Shown: positions 39,581 to 48,044 of the stretch, piece after piece | Layout of the letters: every line of letters starts with the position of its first letter | Numbering within the stretch: position 1 is the first letter of the stretch | DNA from: JANJTY01 sp038257155 | GTDB lineage: Bacteria > Pseudomonadota > Gammaproteobacteria > Xanthomonadales > Xanthomonadaceae | Reading direction: 5' to 3' | DNA: 64,000 bases | Assembly (NCBI GenBank): GCA_038257155.1 | Contig: JBBSJP010000003.1 | Span: 124,001 to 188,000, forward strand | The notes under the pieces: generated by a model | What the model saw: only the letters and a program-made list of their open reading frames with translations | Told to the model about the DNA's origin: nothing | Databases searched by the model: none | Program-made: the position numbers and the translations under genes

Positions 39581-41284
39581 GTGCAAATGCGCAAGTTGCT
39601 GTGCCATTCCGCCGCCCCGCTCGGGGCTGCATTGCTGCTGAGTCTTTCCCCGCTCTCCCTGGCCGTCGCCAAGTCCGTTGATGAATCGATGTATCGCCTC
39701 GGCGATGCCGTGGTGCTGCCTTCACCCGATCTGGCCAAGCTGCAGATGGAAGATGCCAAGGACATCGGCGGCCCATACCGCTACGGCATCCAGATTCCCG
39801 TCGAAAAGCTGACACTCGACGCGGACAGCTTCGGCAAGTGGCAGGCTGGCAGGGACGGCCTCATGCATTGGCACGGTGAGATCATCTCGCCCGGTGCAAA
39901 ATCGCTGGACTTCCACTTCTCGCGCCTGGCACTTCCCAAGGGCGCCACGTTGACCCTGCGCGGCGAGGGCAAAGGCAACGAGCGGCTGATCGAATCGCAC
40001 GAAGTGAACGACAAGTCGTTCTGGTCGCCCTATGTCCAGGGCGAGCGCGCCCGCATCGAAATCACCGTTGATGCAGGTGCGATGCACGAGGTCGAGCTTG
40101 AGCTGGGCTCGGTGACGCATGGCTATCGCGGCCTGTTCGAGAATGCCGATGCGGGTGAGAAGTCGGGCTCCTGCAACGTCGATGTGGCCTGCAACCAGGG
40201 CAACGACTGGCACGACCAGATGCGTTCCGTCGGCCAGTACACCTTCAGCAAGAGCGGCAGTTCGTACGTCTGCACCGGCACCTTGATTGCCAACACCGGC
40301 GTCACCGCTACACCGTATTTTCTGACCGCAAACCATTGCCTCAATACCCAAACGGTAGCCAGCACGGTCGTCGTGTACTGGAACTATCAGGGCGCCCAAT
40401 GTCGTGCGCCGGGTTCTTCGGCAAGCGGCAGTGCATTGGCCAAGTCCCTGGCCAGCCACAGCCAATCCGGATCCACCCTGCGCGCCAGTCACGCCACCAG
40501 CGACATGACCCTGCTGCAGCTCTCTTCTAGTGTGCCAGCGGCCGCTGCCCCGTACTTTTCAGGCTGGAGCCGCAGCACGACGGCACCGACGTCGGCGCGC
40601 GGCATCCATCATCCGGCCGGACACGAGAAGCGCATTTCGATCGACAACAACTCGCTGACAACTTCGGGATACCTCGGCGCCTCCGGCAGCTCGCACTGGC
40701 GGGTTGGCAACTGGGAAGTCGGTACCACCGAGGGCGGTTCGTCCGGCTCCGGCCTGTGGAACCAGAGCAAGCTGCTGGTCGGACAGCTGCATGGCGGTTA
40801 TGCGGCCTGTGGCAATACGCGCGAGGACTACTACGGCCGCCTTTCAGTGTCCTGGACCGGCGGTGGCACCAGTGCCACACGCCTGTCCAACTGGCTTGAT
40901 CCGGGCGGCACCGGTGCTACCACGCGCAGCGGCTACGCGCTGTCGAGCTTCTACCAGAACATCACCAACATCACGATCGGTGACAACGCCACGGTGGAAC
41001 GCAGCATCAGCATCAGCAACCGCAGCGGCAATGCCCCGACTGGCCTGCGTGTCGGCGTGCGCATCAATCACACTTACATCGGCGACCTGAAGGTCGATCT
41101 GATCGCTCCGAACGGCACCGTGCACGTGTTGCACAACCGCACCGGCGCCGGCGCTGACAACATCTTCCAGACCTACACGGTGAATGCTTCGGCCTCTGCG
41201 GCCAACGGCACCTGGAGATTGCGGGTCAACGACAACGCCGGTGGCGACACGGGTGTGATCGACGCCTTCAGCCTGCAGTTCTGA
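39581..41284 (+). CDS. Secreted lysyl-endopeptidase-like S1 protease with P domain
   Basis: 567 residues. GTG 39581 is 8 bases after GAGGT; ATG 39587 is an alternative. Signal peptide LGAALLLSLSPLSLAVA. The catalytic triad is H252 (FLTANHCLN), D308 (SDMTLLQL) and S388 (TEGGSSGSGLW), with paired cysteines around CNVDVACN and C231/C253. This order and the TEGGSSGS motif match Achromobacter/Lysobacter lysyl endopeptidases. The last about 95 residues (ITIGDNATVERSISISNRSG, INHTYIGDLKVDLIAP) form a proprotein-convertase P domain, common in secreted proteases of this order. Cleavage after lysine is inferred from the family. Confidence 0.9.
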   Translation: MQMRKLLCHSAAPLGAALLLSLSPLSLAVAKSVDESMYRLGDAVVLPSPDLAKLQMEDAKDIGGPYRYGIQIPVEKLTLDADSFGKWQAGRDGLMHWHGEIISPGAKSLDFHFSRLALPKGATLTLRGEGKGNERLIESHEVNDKSFWSPYVQGERARIEITVDAGAMHEVELELGSVTHGYRGLFENADAGEKSGSCNVDVACNQGNDWHDQMRSVGQYTFSKSGSSYVCTGTLIANTGVTATPYFLTANHCLNTQTVASTVVVYWNYQGAQCRAPGSSASGSALAKSLASHSQSGSTLRASHATSDMTLLQLSSSVPAAAAPYFSGWSRSTTAPTSARGIHHPAGHEKRISIDNNSLTTSGYLGASGSSHWRVGNWEVGTTEGGSSGSGLWNQSKLLVGQLHGGYAACGNTREDYYGRLSVSWTGGGTSATRLSNWLDPGGTGATTRSGYALSSFYQNITNITIGDNATVERSISISNRSGNAPTGLRVGVRINHTYIGDLKVDLIAPNGTVHVLHNRTGAGADNIFQTYTVNASASAANGTWRLRVNDNAGGDTGVIDAFSLQF

Positions 41285-41290
41285 CGATGG

Positions 41291-41319
41291 AGCGGGGCGC
41301 GGATCTGCCGCGCCCCGCT
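41291..41319 (+). terminator. Terminator after the S1 protease
   Basis: A 12-base-pair perfect stem (AGCGGGGCGCGG and complement), loop ATCTG, followed by TTCCC. It separates the protease gene from the convergent response regulator gene. Confidence 0.75.
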
Positions 41320-41336
41320 TTCCCTGGCGCAGGCCA

Positions 41337-41987
41337 TCAATCCAGCAATCCCTTGCGCAGCGCGTAGCGAACCAGCTCGGCGGTGTTGCGTACCCCGATC
41401 TTGTCGATCACGCGCAGCCGGTGATTCTCGGCGGTCTTCGGACTGACCTCCAGGCGGCGCGCGATCTCCTTGGTGGTCAGGCCTTCAACGATCAGGTGAA
41501 AGACCTCGCGCTCGCGCGGCGTCAGGCTGCCATAGGGATCCTGCACGTCGCGATCCGGTCGTTGCAACTGCTCGGCGAGCGCCTTGGCGGCGAACGCGCC
41601 AAAGTGCGCACGGCCCGCGTGCAGATCGCGGATTGCCTCGATCAATTCAGCAGTGGCGCTGTCCTTGGCCAGGTAGCCCGATGCGCCGGCCCGCACTGCA
41701 TGCACCACGTATTCCTCTTCCTGATGCATGGTCACCACCAGTACCCGTGTGGCGGGCAGCGATTCACGCAACCGCCGTACCACTTCGATCCCGCCCAGCC
41801 GCGGCATGGAAAGATCAACGATTGCCACGTCGGGCTGCATCTTCTGCGCCAGTTCGACGGCGACTATGCCGTCGGCTGCCTGCGCCACCACCTGACACAC
41901 GCCACTGGCATCGAGCGCAGCCACCAGGCTCTCGCGCACCAGGGTGTGGTCGTCGGCGATCAGGACCCTAATCGGGCGCAGTGACAT
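41337..41987 (-). CDS. LuxR/NarL-type response regulator
   Basis: 216 residues. Receiver domain with acidic D12/D13, phosphoacceptor D58 (VAIVDLSMP) and K in SGYLAKDSATAEL; C-terminal LuxR-type HTH from about 150 (LTPREREVFHLIVEGLTTKE, PKTAENHRLRVIDKIGV). A DNA-binding regulator. It is the last gene of a minus-strand signalling run; 66 bases after the soluble histidine kinase gene, its likely partner. Targets are unknown; the protease genes next to it are candidates by position only. Confidence 0.92.
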   Translation of the reverse strand: MSLRPIRVLIADDHTLVRESLVAALDASGVCQVVAQAADGIVAVELAQKMQPDVAIVDLSMPRLGGIEVVRRLRESLPATRVLVVTMHQEEEYVVHAVRAGASGYLAKDSATAELIEAIRDLHAGRAHFGAFAAKALAEQLQRPDRDVQDPYGSLTPREREVFHLIVEGLTTKEIARRLEVSPKTAENHRLRVIDKIGVRNTAELVRYALRKGLLD

Positions 41988-42053
41988 GGCTGATGTGTTC
42001 TGGCGAAAGCTGCCCCAGTGTACTGACTACGGCCAGTTGTGGCGCCGCCCGCC

Positions 42054-42788
42054 TCAGGCGTGTGCAGGCTCAGCCAACGGCACGACGGCGCGAACCCGGC
42101 AGCCGGCACCCGGTTGCGAGTGCAGCTCGAATGCACCGCCATAGAGTCTCAGGCGCTCACGCATGCCGCCGATTCCGGTGCCCGGCCGGCGCAGAACCAC
42201 TTCGGGATCACAGCCAACGCCGTCGTCCCAGATGGTCAGATGCAAGGCGCCGGCCTTGTGCATCAGGCGCAGCAGGGCCTGCTGGGCATTGGCGTGCTTT
42301 ACCACATTGGTTAGCGCCTCCTGCGCCAGACGGAACACCAGCGTGGCAGTCTCGTTGTCGAGCGTCGGCAGGCCGCCGATCTCGACTTCGATGCTGGGCT
42401 TGCCGGCTTCGCCCAGGCTGCGCGCCAGCCACTGCAGTGCGGCGTCCAGGCCAAGATCGTCGAGTACCTGGGGGCGCAGCAGGCGCGACAGGTGTCGGGT
42501 GTCTTCCAGGGTCTGCATGCACAAGGCCACGGCGCCGGTCAGTCTTTCGCGACCCGCCGGGTCGAGATGCGACTCGAGCATGGCAAGCTGGTGCTTGAGG
42601 GCGGTCAGGTTCTGGCCAATACCGTCATGCAATTCGCGTGCGATGCGGCGGCGCTCCTCTTCCTGGATCTGCAGGACTGAACGTGCCAGGCGGCCGAATT
42701 CGCCTCGGTTGGACTCGAAACGTCGCAGCAGATCGCGGTAACGCGCCTCAAGAGCTTCCAAGTCAGCACTCGGCGTTGGCTTATCCAT
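42054..42788 (-). CDS. Soluble NarL-type histidine kinase (HisKA_3)
   Basis: 244 residues from ATG 42788. A short coiled-coil start (LEALEARYRDLLRRFESN), then HisKA_3 with H54 in EEERRRIARELHDGIGQNL, and HATPase_c motifs LVFRLAQEALTNVVKHANA, WDDGVGCDPE and GTGIGGMRERLRLYGG. No membrane segment or sensor domain is seen, so input must come from a partner. The start overlaps the stop of the Ser/Thr kinase gene by 8 bases, which couples them tightly and suggests the kinase-TPR protein or the FHA-GAF protein supplies the signal (inference). Confidence 0.9.
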   Translation of the reverse strand: MDKPTPSADLEALEARYRDLLRRFESNRGEFGRLARSVLQIQEEERRRIARELHDGIGQNLTALKHQLAMLESHLDPAGRERLTGAVALCMQTLEDTRHLSRLLRPQVLDDLGLDAALQWLARSLGEAGKPSIEVEIGGLPTLDNETATLVFRLAQEALTNVVKHANAQQALLRLMHKAGALHLTIWDDGVGCDPEVVLRRPGTGIGGMRERLRLYGGAFELHSQPGAGCRVRAVVPLAEPAHA

Positions 42789-45700
42789 CGGCCGTCTCCA
42801 GGGAAAGCGCCTGTGCCTGCGGATCCATGTCCAGCAGGTCCTGCAGTTCGGGCGGCAGCGATTCCCGCAAGCCCTCCAGGGCATCACGGGCCGCAGCCAG
42901 GGCGGAGGCTGAACCCTGCTGGTTGCCAGCGGCCTGCATGGCTGCAGCACCGAGCGCATGCAGTCGAAACGCCGCAGCGCAATCGCCGCGCGTGCGCAGC
43001 AGGTCGGTCGACTCGCCATATGCCAGCAACGCTTCCTCATGCTGCTTGGCTGAAAGGGCGTCACGCATACGCTGTTCCAGGGCGGCAATCTGGAGTGGCA
43101 CGTGGCCGAGCTGTTGGGCCTGCAGCCCGAGGTCTGCGGCGTCTCCTCCCGGCAGGGCCGCCCAGATTTTCAGCGCCCGCACGCCGGCCCGCTCGGCCAG
43201 TTCTCTCGCCAGGCGCCGGCTTTCGACATTGCTGTCAGAGTGAGCCAGCAGGATCGCCGCCAGTGCGCGTTGCTCCAGGGCCGCCTCCTGCAGTTCCGGC
43301 GCCAGGTCGGTCAGTGCCTTGCGCACGCCTTCGCGATCGCCAACCACCAGGCGGGCGCGGGCGCGCAGCAGGTGCGCGTCGAGCAGTCCGCGACGATCGT
43401 CGCGTTCACGAAACAGCAACTCGGCGCGCTCCAGTTGCGACAAGGCCTGTGCCAGTTGTCCCTGCACGATGTCCAGCTCGGCCAGGTTGCGCAGCGAGAC
43501 TGCCGATTCCTCGGCCAGCTGCAGGCGCTCGGCGCGTTGCAGCGAGTCCTGCAGCAGGCTGCGCGATTCCTCCCAGCGCCCGCGTACCTGGGCAAGCAGC
43601 CCCAGGTTCTGCGCGGCACGCACCTCGCCGCGCGGGTCGTCGAGGCGGGCATAGGCTTCGGCCGTCTGGCGCCAGAATGCCTGCGCACTGTCGTAGTCGC
43701 CCAGCTGGTACTGCACGAAACCGATGTCGTTGGTGTTCTCCGCGGCGCCGCGCGCGTCGCCGCCCAGTTCACGCTGGCGCAGGCTGCGGCGATAGGCTGC
43801 CAGCGCGCCGCTGTAGTCGCCGCGCTCCTCGGCAATCAGTCCGAGCTCGCGCTCGATTGCGGCCAGGGTGGCACGGTCCTCGAGCGCTTCGGCGTGGCCG
43901 CTGGCCTCGCCAAGCAGCGCTTCGGCTTCATCGAGTTCACCGCGAAAAGTGGCGAGCTGGGCCAGGTTGCGCAGGCTCGCGGCGATGCCACGGCGATCTT
44001 CGAGGCTACGACGCAGACGCAGGGCGAGGCTGTACTGTTCGGCAGCATCGGCGCTCTGGCCCAGTCGCGCATAACCGATACCCAGTGCATTGGCGCTTTC
44101 GGCCTCGCCAAACACCTGTCGACTGCGCTTGTAGAGCACCAGCGCGCGCAGCAGGTAGTCGTCCACCGCTCGCCGCGCATCGCCCTGCAGGATTGCGAAC
44201 TTGCCGAGCAGAAACCAGGCGCGCGGATCATCGGCATCGCGCGCCACCAGGCTCTGCAGGCGCGCGCTCGCGCCGGCGTGATCTCCCGATTCGCCCTGCA
44301 ACTGGGCCAGGCGCAGAGTCGCAGCGAGATCGTCCGGCAGCGACTGCAGGCGGGCGTCGAGTGCGCTCATGCCTGCGTCTGTTTCATCCAGGATCAGCCC
44401 TGCCAGCGCCTTTGTGTGGGCACTGAGGGCCGGCGATCGGATGCTTTCCTGCGCCTGTTGCAGCGCCGACTCGGCCTCCACCCAATGCCCGGTGAGCAGT
44501 GCGGTATCGGCCAGCTCCAGCCAGGCAGCCGCGTAGTCCGTTTGTGCTTCGAGTGCGGCCTGCAGCGCCGGCAAGGCCTGCGCCGGACGGCCTGCACGAC
44601 GCAACTCGAGCGCCTGGCCGTAAAGATCCAGCGCGACGTGAGACTGGGGCAGCAAACTGCTGGGAAACCTGCCGGATGGTGAATGTGCTGCTGCGAGCTG
44701 CTGGGCAAAGTCACGCGTCACTTCCAGCAATGTCGCAGCTTGGGCTTCGAAGCGGCGTGTGCGGCCAGCCGCCTGCCACTCGCCAGCGATGCGCAGGCCG
44801 GAATCGGTGTGCATCAGCTGCAGGAAGAGTTGTTGCCGCGCCGGGACCAGTTTCTGCAGCGCCTCGGCATCAATCGGACTGGCGTCGGGAAGGCCGAACT
44901 GGACTGCTGCCTGCTGGGTACGCTCGCCATCCACAACAGCAAGCCCGGGGAGATCGGCCAGACCCTGACGCAGGTGTTCGACTGCCGCCGTCCATGCTGG
45001 TTGCAATTCGGCTCCGGCGGGTTCTGCCCAGACCAGCAGACGATCCGGCGGCAACGGCGCTGATTGCCACGGCGCCAGAAGCAGGATTGTCGCGAACAGG
45101 GCAAGCAGCCCGGCAATGCCGATGGCGAGGCCAGCGCGGCGACCCGGGCGCAGATCGAGCGGCACCCGTCGTGCATCGATTGCGGTGATTACCGCCTGCG
45201 CATCAGGGAATCGATGGGAGGGTCGGGGTTGCAGCAATCTGGACACCAGGCGTGCCACCCAGGAGGGTAGCTCGGGGCGTATGCGGGTAACTGGCGGTGG
45301 TGCCTGCAGCATGCGTCGGGTCATGGACTCCGAAAGGGTGGCGCCGGCAAAGGCAGGCTGACCGGTCAGCATTTCGTGCAGAAGCAGGCCCAGCGCATAC
45401 AGGTCGCTGCGGCCATCAACGCTCTCACCACTGGCCTGTTCAGGAGACAGGTAGCCGGGCGTGCCGACGATCCCGCCGGTATGCGTCAATCCACCGCTGC
45501 CTAGCGAACGGGCCACGCCGAAGTCGCTGATCCGCGCCCGACCTTCCTGATCGATGAGCACATTGGAAGGCTTCAGATCGCGATGTACCACGCCGCAGGT
45601 GTGCGCTGCGCCAAGACCCTCGGCCAGGTCGCGCGCGATGCGCAGGGCCTCCTCCAAGGGCAAGACGCCGCGTCGATCAAGAATGCGCTCCAGTCCCTCG

Positions 45701-46041
45701 CCTTCGATCAGATCCATGCTGATCAGCCAGCGGTCTCCATGTCTGGCAATGTCGTGGATCCGCACCACATTTCGGCTCGATACCTGGCGTGCCAGCAGCA
45801 GTTCCTGGCGGAATCGATCGAATGCTCCGGGACGGCTGGCCAGCTCGGGACGCAGCAGCTTGACCGCGACCGGTACGCCAAGGGCGGTGTCGGTGGCGCG
45901 GTACACAACGCCCATGCCGCCGACACCGAGCAGGGACTCGATGCGGAAACGATCGGCCAGCAGTGTGCCAGGCGGATAGTCGGCAGCCTCATGCAGGCCG
46001 GTACGGGTGGGTTCCAGCGCTGCGCGCTCGTCCGGACTCAT
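42781..46041 (-). CDS. Ser/Thr protein kinase with C-terminal TPR repeats
   Basis: 1086 residues from ATG 46041. Kinase domain at about 32-300: glycine loop LLGVGGMGVVYR, K61 in PVAVKLL, HRDLKPSN with D155, DFG at 173-175, GTPGYLSPEQA. A single membrane segment at about 308-332 (AGLAIGIAGLLALFATILLL), then a region with PPDRLLVWAEPAG resembling an AMP-binding-free sensory stretch, and from about 450 many TPR-like repeats (ALELRRAGRPAQALPALQAA, NDIGFVQYQLGDYDSAQAFW). Bacterial Pkn-type kinase. Coupled upstream to FHA-GAF (ATGA) and downstream to a histidine kinase. Confidence 0.93.
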   Translation of the reverse strand: MSPDERAALEPTRTGLHEAADYPPGTLLADRFRIESLLGVGGMGVVYRATDTALGVPVAVKLLRPELASRPGAFDRFRQELLLARQVSSRNVVRIHDIARHGDRWLISMDLIEGEGLERILDRRGVLPLEEALRIARDLAEGLGAAHTCGVVHRDLKPSNVLIDQEGRARISDFGVARSLGSGGLTHTGGIVGTPGYLSPEQASGESVDGRSDLYALGLLLHEMLTGQPAFAGATLSESMTRRMLQAPPPVTRIRPELPSWVARLVSRLLQPRPSHRFPDAQAVITAIDARRVPLDLRPGRRAGLAIGIAGLLALFATILLLAPWQSAPLPPDRLLVWAEPAGAELQPAWTAAVEHLRQGLADLPGLAVVDGERTQQAAVQFGLPDASPIDAEALQKLVPARQQLFLQLMHTDSGLRIAGEWQAAGRTRRFEAQAATLLEVTRDFAQQLAAAHSPSGRFPSSLLPQSHVALDLYGQALELRRAGRPAQALPALQAALEAQTDYAAAWLELADTALLTGHWVEAESALQQAQESIRSPALSAHTKALAGLILDETDAGMSALDARLQSLPDDLAATLRLAQLQGESGDHAGASARLQSLVARDADDPRAWFLLGKFAILQGDARRAVDDYLLRALVLYKRSRQVFGEAESANALGIGYARLGQSADAAEQYSLALRLRRSLEDRRGIAASLRNLAQLATFRGELDEAEALLGEASGHAEALEDRATLAAIERELGLIAEERGDYSGALAAYRRSLRQRELGGDARGAAENTNDIGFVQYQLGDYDSAQAFWRQTAEAYARLDDPRGEVRAAQNLGLLAQVRGRWEESRSLLQDSLQRAERLQLAEESAVSLRNLAELDIVQGQLAQALSQLERAELLFRERDDRRGLLDAHLLRARARLVVGDREGVRKALTDLAPELQEAALEQRALAAILLAHSDSNVESRRLARELAERAGVRALKIWAALPGGDAADLGLQAQQLGHVPLQIAALEQRMRDALSAKQHEEALLAYGESTDLLRTRGDCAAAFRLHALGAAAMQAAGNQQGSASALAAARDALEGLRESLPPELQDLLDMDPQAQALSLETADG

Positions 46042-46922
46042 GCGCCGGCGCCCGCATGGGCGGCCAGCACGTCCTTCCACGGCTGCTGATTGCCCAGGCT
46101 GGATAAGGCCTCGATCTCGCTACGGGCCGCAATCCAGAGTGCCGCCCGTTCGCAAAACGCTGCAAGCAGTTCGAGGTCAAACTCCGACAGCGCTTCGCCA
46201 GGTTCGCGACTGTCGGCGTAGATCGTGCCGATCAGCGTGTCGCCATCAAGCAGGGGCAGGCAGAGCAGGCAGCGCAGGCCACCCTGCAGGACGGAGGGGC
46301 GGGCGGCCAACCCGGGGTCGGATCGCGTCTCGTTGATCACCACCGGGGCGCGGCGCGCCAGAGCGCGCTGCACCGCACCGATGCTGCCACTGAATTCCCG
46401 CCGCGCCAGTGTGTGCGACGCGACGCCACGGGTTGCAGCAACCTGCAGTTCGCTGCCTTCGCCCAGCAGCAGGAAGCCTCGATCGCAGCCCGACAGTTCG
46501 CAGACTGATTCAAGCGTTTCTCGCAACAGATCTGGCAGTGCGGTGCATTCCTGCAGACTGTTTGCCCGGGCGAGCGAACTCTGCCTGAGGAACTCGCCGC
46601 GTTGCATGCTGGTGTTTGCCTCGTCACGCGTCACCTCTTGCAACTGGCAGGCGACATCGCCGAACCGCAGCCAGGTGGGAAAGTGCAGTTCGGCTTCCTC
46701 GACCCGCATACCCTCGGCGAAGCTGCCGTTCTTGCTGCCCAGATCGCGCAGCCGCCAGCGGCCGTTCTCGGTAATCAACTCGGCGTGGCGACGCGACACC
46801 GAGGCATGATCAAGGCGCAGAGCGCAGTCAAGTTCGCGCCCGATACCCAGCGTCGGTCCCTCGGAAAGGAATCGAAGCAGGGCCGGTCCATCCGGCATGT
46901 GCGCGACGAGGCGTATGGGCAT
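46038..46922 (-). CDS. FHA-GAF protein
   Basis: 294 residues. N-terminal FHA domain at about 20-95 (TLGIGRELDCALRL, VSRRHAELI, LRDLGSKNGSF), which binds phosphothreonine; C-terminal GAF domain at about 130-280 (GCDRGFLLLGEGSEL, RCLLCLPLLDGDTLIGTIYA). The likely job is to read the phosphorylation state set by the coupled Ser/Thr kinase and a small-molecule or redox signal, but this is inference. First gene of the four-gene signalling operon; start at 46922. Confidence 0.9.
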   Translation of the reverse strand: MPIRLVAHMPDGPALLRFLSEGPTLGIGRELDCALRLDHASVSRRHAELITENGRWRLRDLGSKNGSFAEGMRVEEAELHFPTWLRFGDVACQLQEVTRDEANTSMQRGEFLRQSSLARANSLQECTALPDLLRETLESVCELSGCDRGFLLLGEGSELQVAATRGVASHTLARREFSGSIGAVQRALARRAPVVINETRSDPGLAARPSVLQGGLRCLLCLPLLDGDTLIGTIYADSREPGEALSEFDLELLAAFCERAALWIAARSEIEALSSLGNQQPWKDVLAAHAGAGA

Positions 46923-46972
46923 ACGCCCATCTTATCCCTCCGGCTGGCGCCCGGTGCTGGGCCCGGCCGCGA

Positions 46973-47809
46973 TCAGATTCCGTAGTCGCGTAGATAGCCG
47001 ATACTGAATTTCAGAGTAGCCGCGCCCGCCAGCAGTTCACCTGCGCTGTTGTGCTGGTCGCGCAATGCACGCCACTGCGCCGGAATGCCGACACCGGCGT
47101 GCAACGAGACATAGGCACTGAACGCGTCCAGTTCGGTGATCGCATCGGCCCAGCGCTCGTCCTTTGCCGCTTTCTCGGCGGCATCAAGGTGCGTATTCAG
47201 GGCGCTGCTGTGCGTCTTGGACAAGGCGGCGATCTCGCTGCGCAGCCACATGGTCTTCTCTGCGATTACCGTCGCGCTGGGCCGCAGATCGGTAAGGATC
47301 AGGAACTGCGAGAAGGCACCGGAACTGCTGCGCGCACGCACGCTGCCGGCAATCACTTCGCGCGTGATATCGCGAAAATCGCCGCCCAGCGGGGCCTTGA
47401 ATACACGGAACGGGCTTCCCGCGGTGTAGGCCAGCAGATGGGTGTGGATCTCGGCGCTGAACGTGCGACGAAAACTCAGGCCACCAAGATTGGGCGGCTC
47501 GACGGTGATCAACAGTGGCAACGCCGCTGGCAGGCTGGTGAAGGTCGGGTCTGGCAGTCGGGCAAGCAGTGCGGGGTCGTTCGGACTTACCAATTGCGCA
47601 CTGATACCGAGGCTGGCTCCGGTCAGGCCGCTGGCGTCATCGAAGCTCAGAAGAAGGTCTGCCAGTGGTACCACGCCACCGCCGATGCTTGCGCTCGCAG
47701 AATTGCCGGCAATCGACACGCTGACCGGAACCGGCTGTGCCAGCACCGTCGCCAGGGGCGCGATCCACAGCAGGATCGACAGCAGGCAGGGTTTCACGCA
47801 ACCACACAT
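46973..47809 (-). CDS. Exported protein, unknown
   Basis: 278 residues from ATG 47809. N-terminal signal-like segment (LLSILLWIAPLATVLAQP) then a beta-rich region with repeated VSVSIAGNSASASIGGGVV pattern, a central part with FRRTFSAEIHTHLLAYTAGS, and a helical C-terminus (SALNTHLDAAEKAAKDERWADAI). I do not recognise a characterised family. It lies 50 bases upstream of the FHA-GAF gene on the same strand, so it might be the first gene of that operon, and is divergent from the S8-SLH protease. Confidence 0.65.
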   Translation of the reverse strand: MCGCVKPCLLSILLWIAPLATVLAQPVPVSVSIAGNSASASIGGGVVPLADLLLSFDDASGLTGASLGISAQLVSPNDPALLARLPDPTFTSLPAALPLLITVEPPNLGGLSFRRTFSAEIHTHLLAYTAGSPFRVFKAPLGGDFRDITREVIAGSVRARSSSGAFSQFLILTDLRPSATVIAEKTMWLRSEIAALSKTHSSALNTHLDAAEKAAKDERWADAITELDAFSAYVSLHAGVGIPAQWRALRDQHNSAGELLAGAATLKFSIGYLRDYGI

Positions 47810-48044
47810 TGTTTCAGTTCCTCCAGTCGGGCGTCGCAAGACGCGCAGACGGTAACCGCGGACGCTGGATTCCGGTTCGTTCCCTGAACTGGCGATTCCA
47901 TGAACTTAGGCCAATCCAGGGTGCGGGTCCATAGGTGTTTTCCCCCACGCCACCTGAGGGCTTTCCCGGATCGTGGCGGCCATCACGGTTCTGCACGCTA
48001 TCCACGCCGCAGTTCCCAACCCTTCACAGACCTGGAGCACCATC

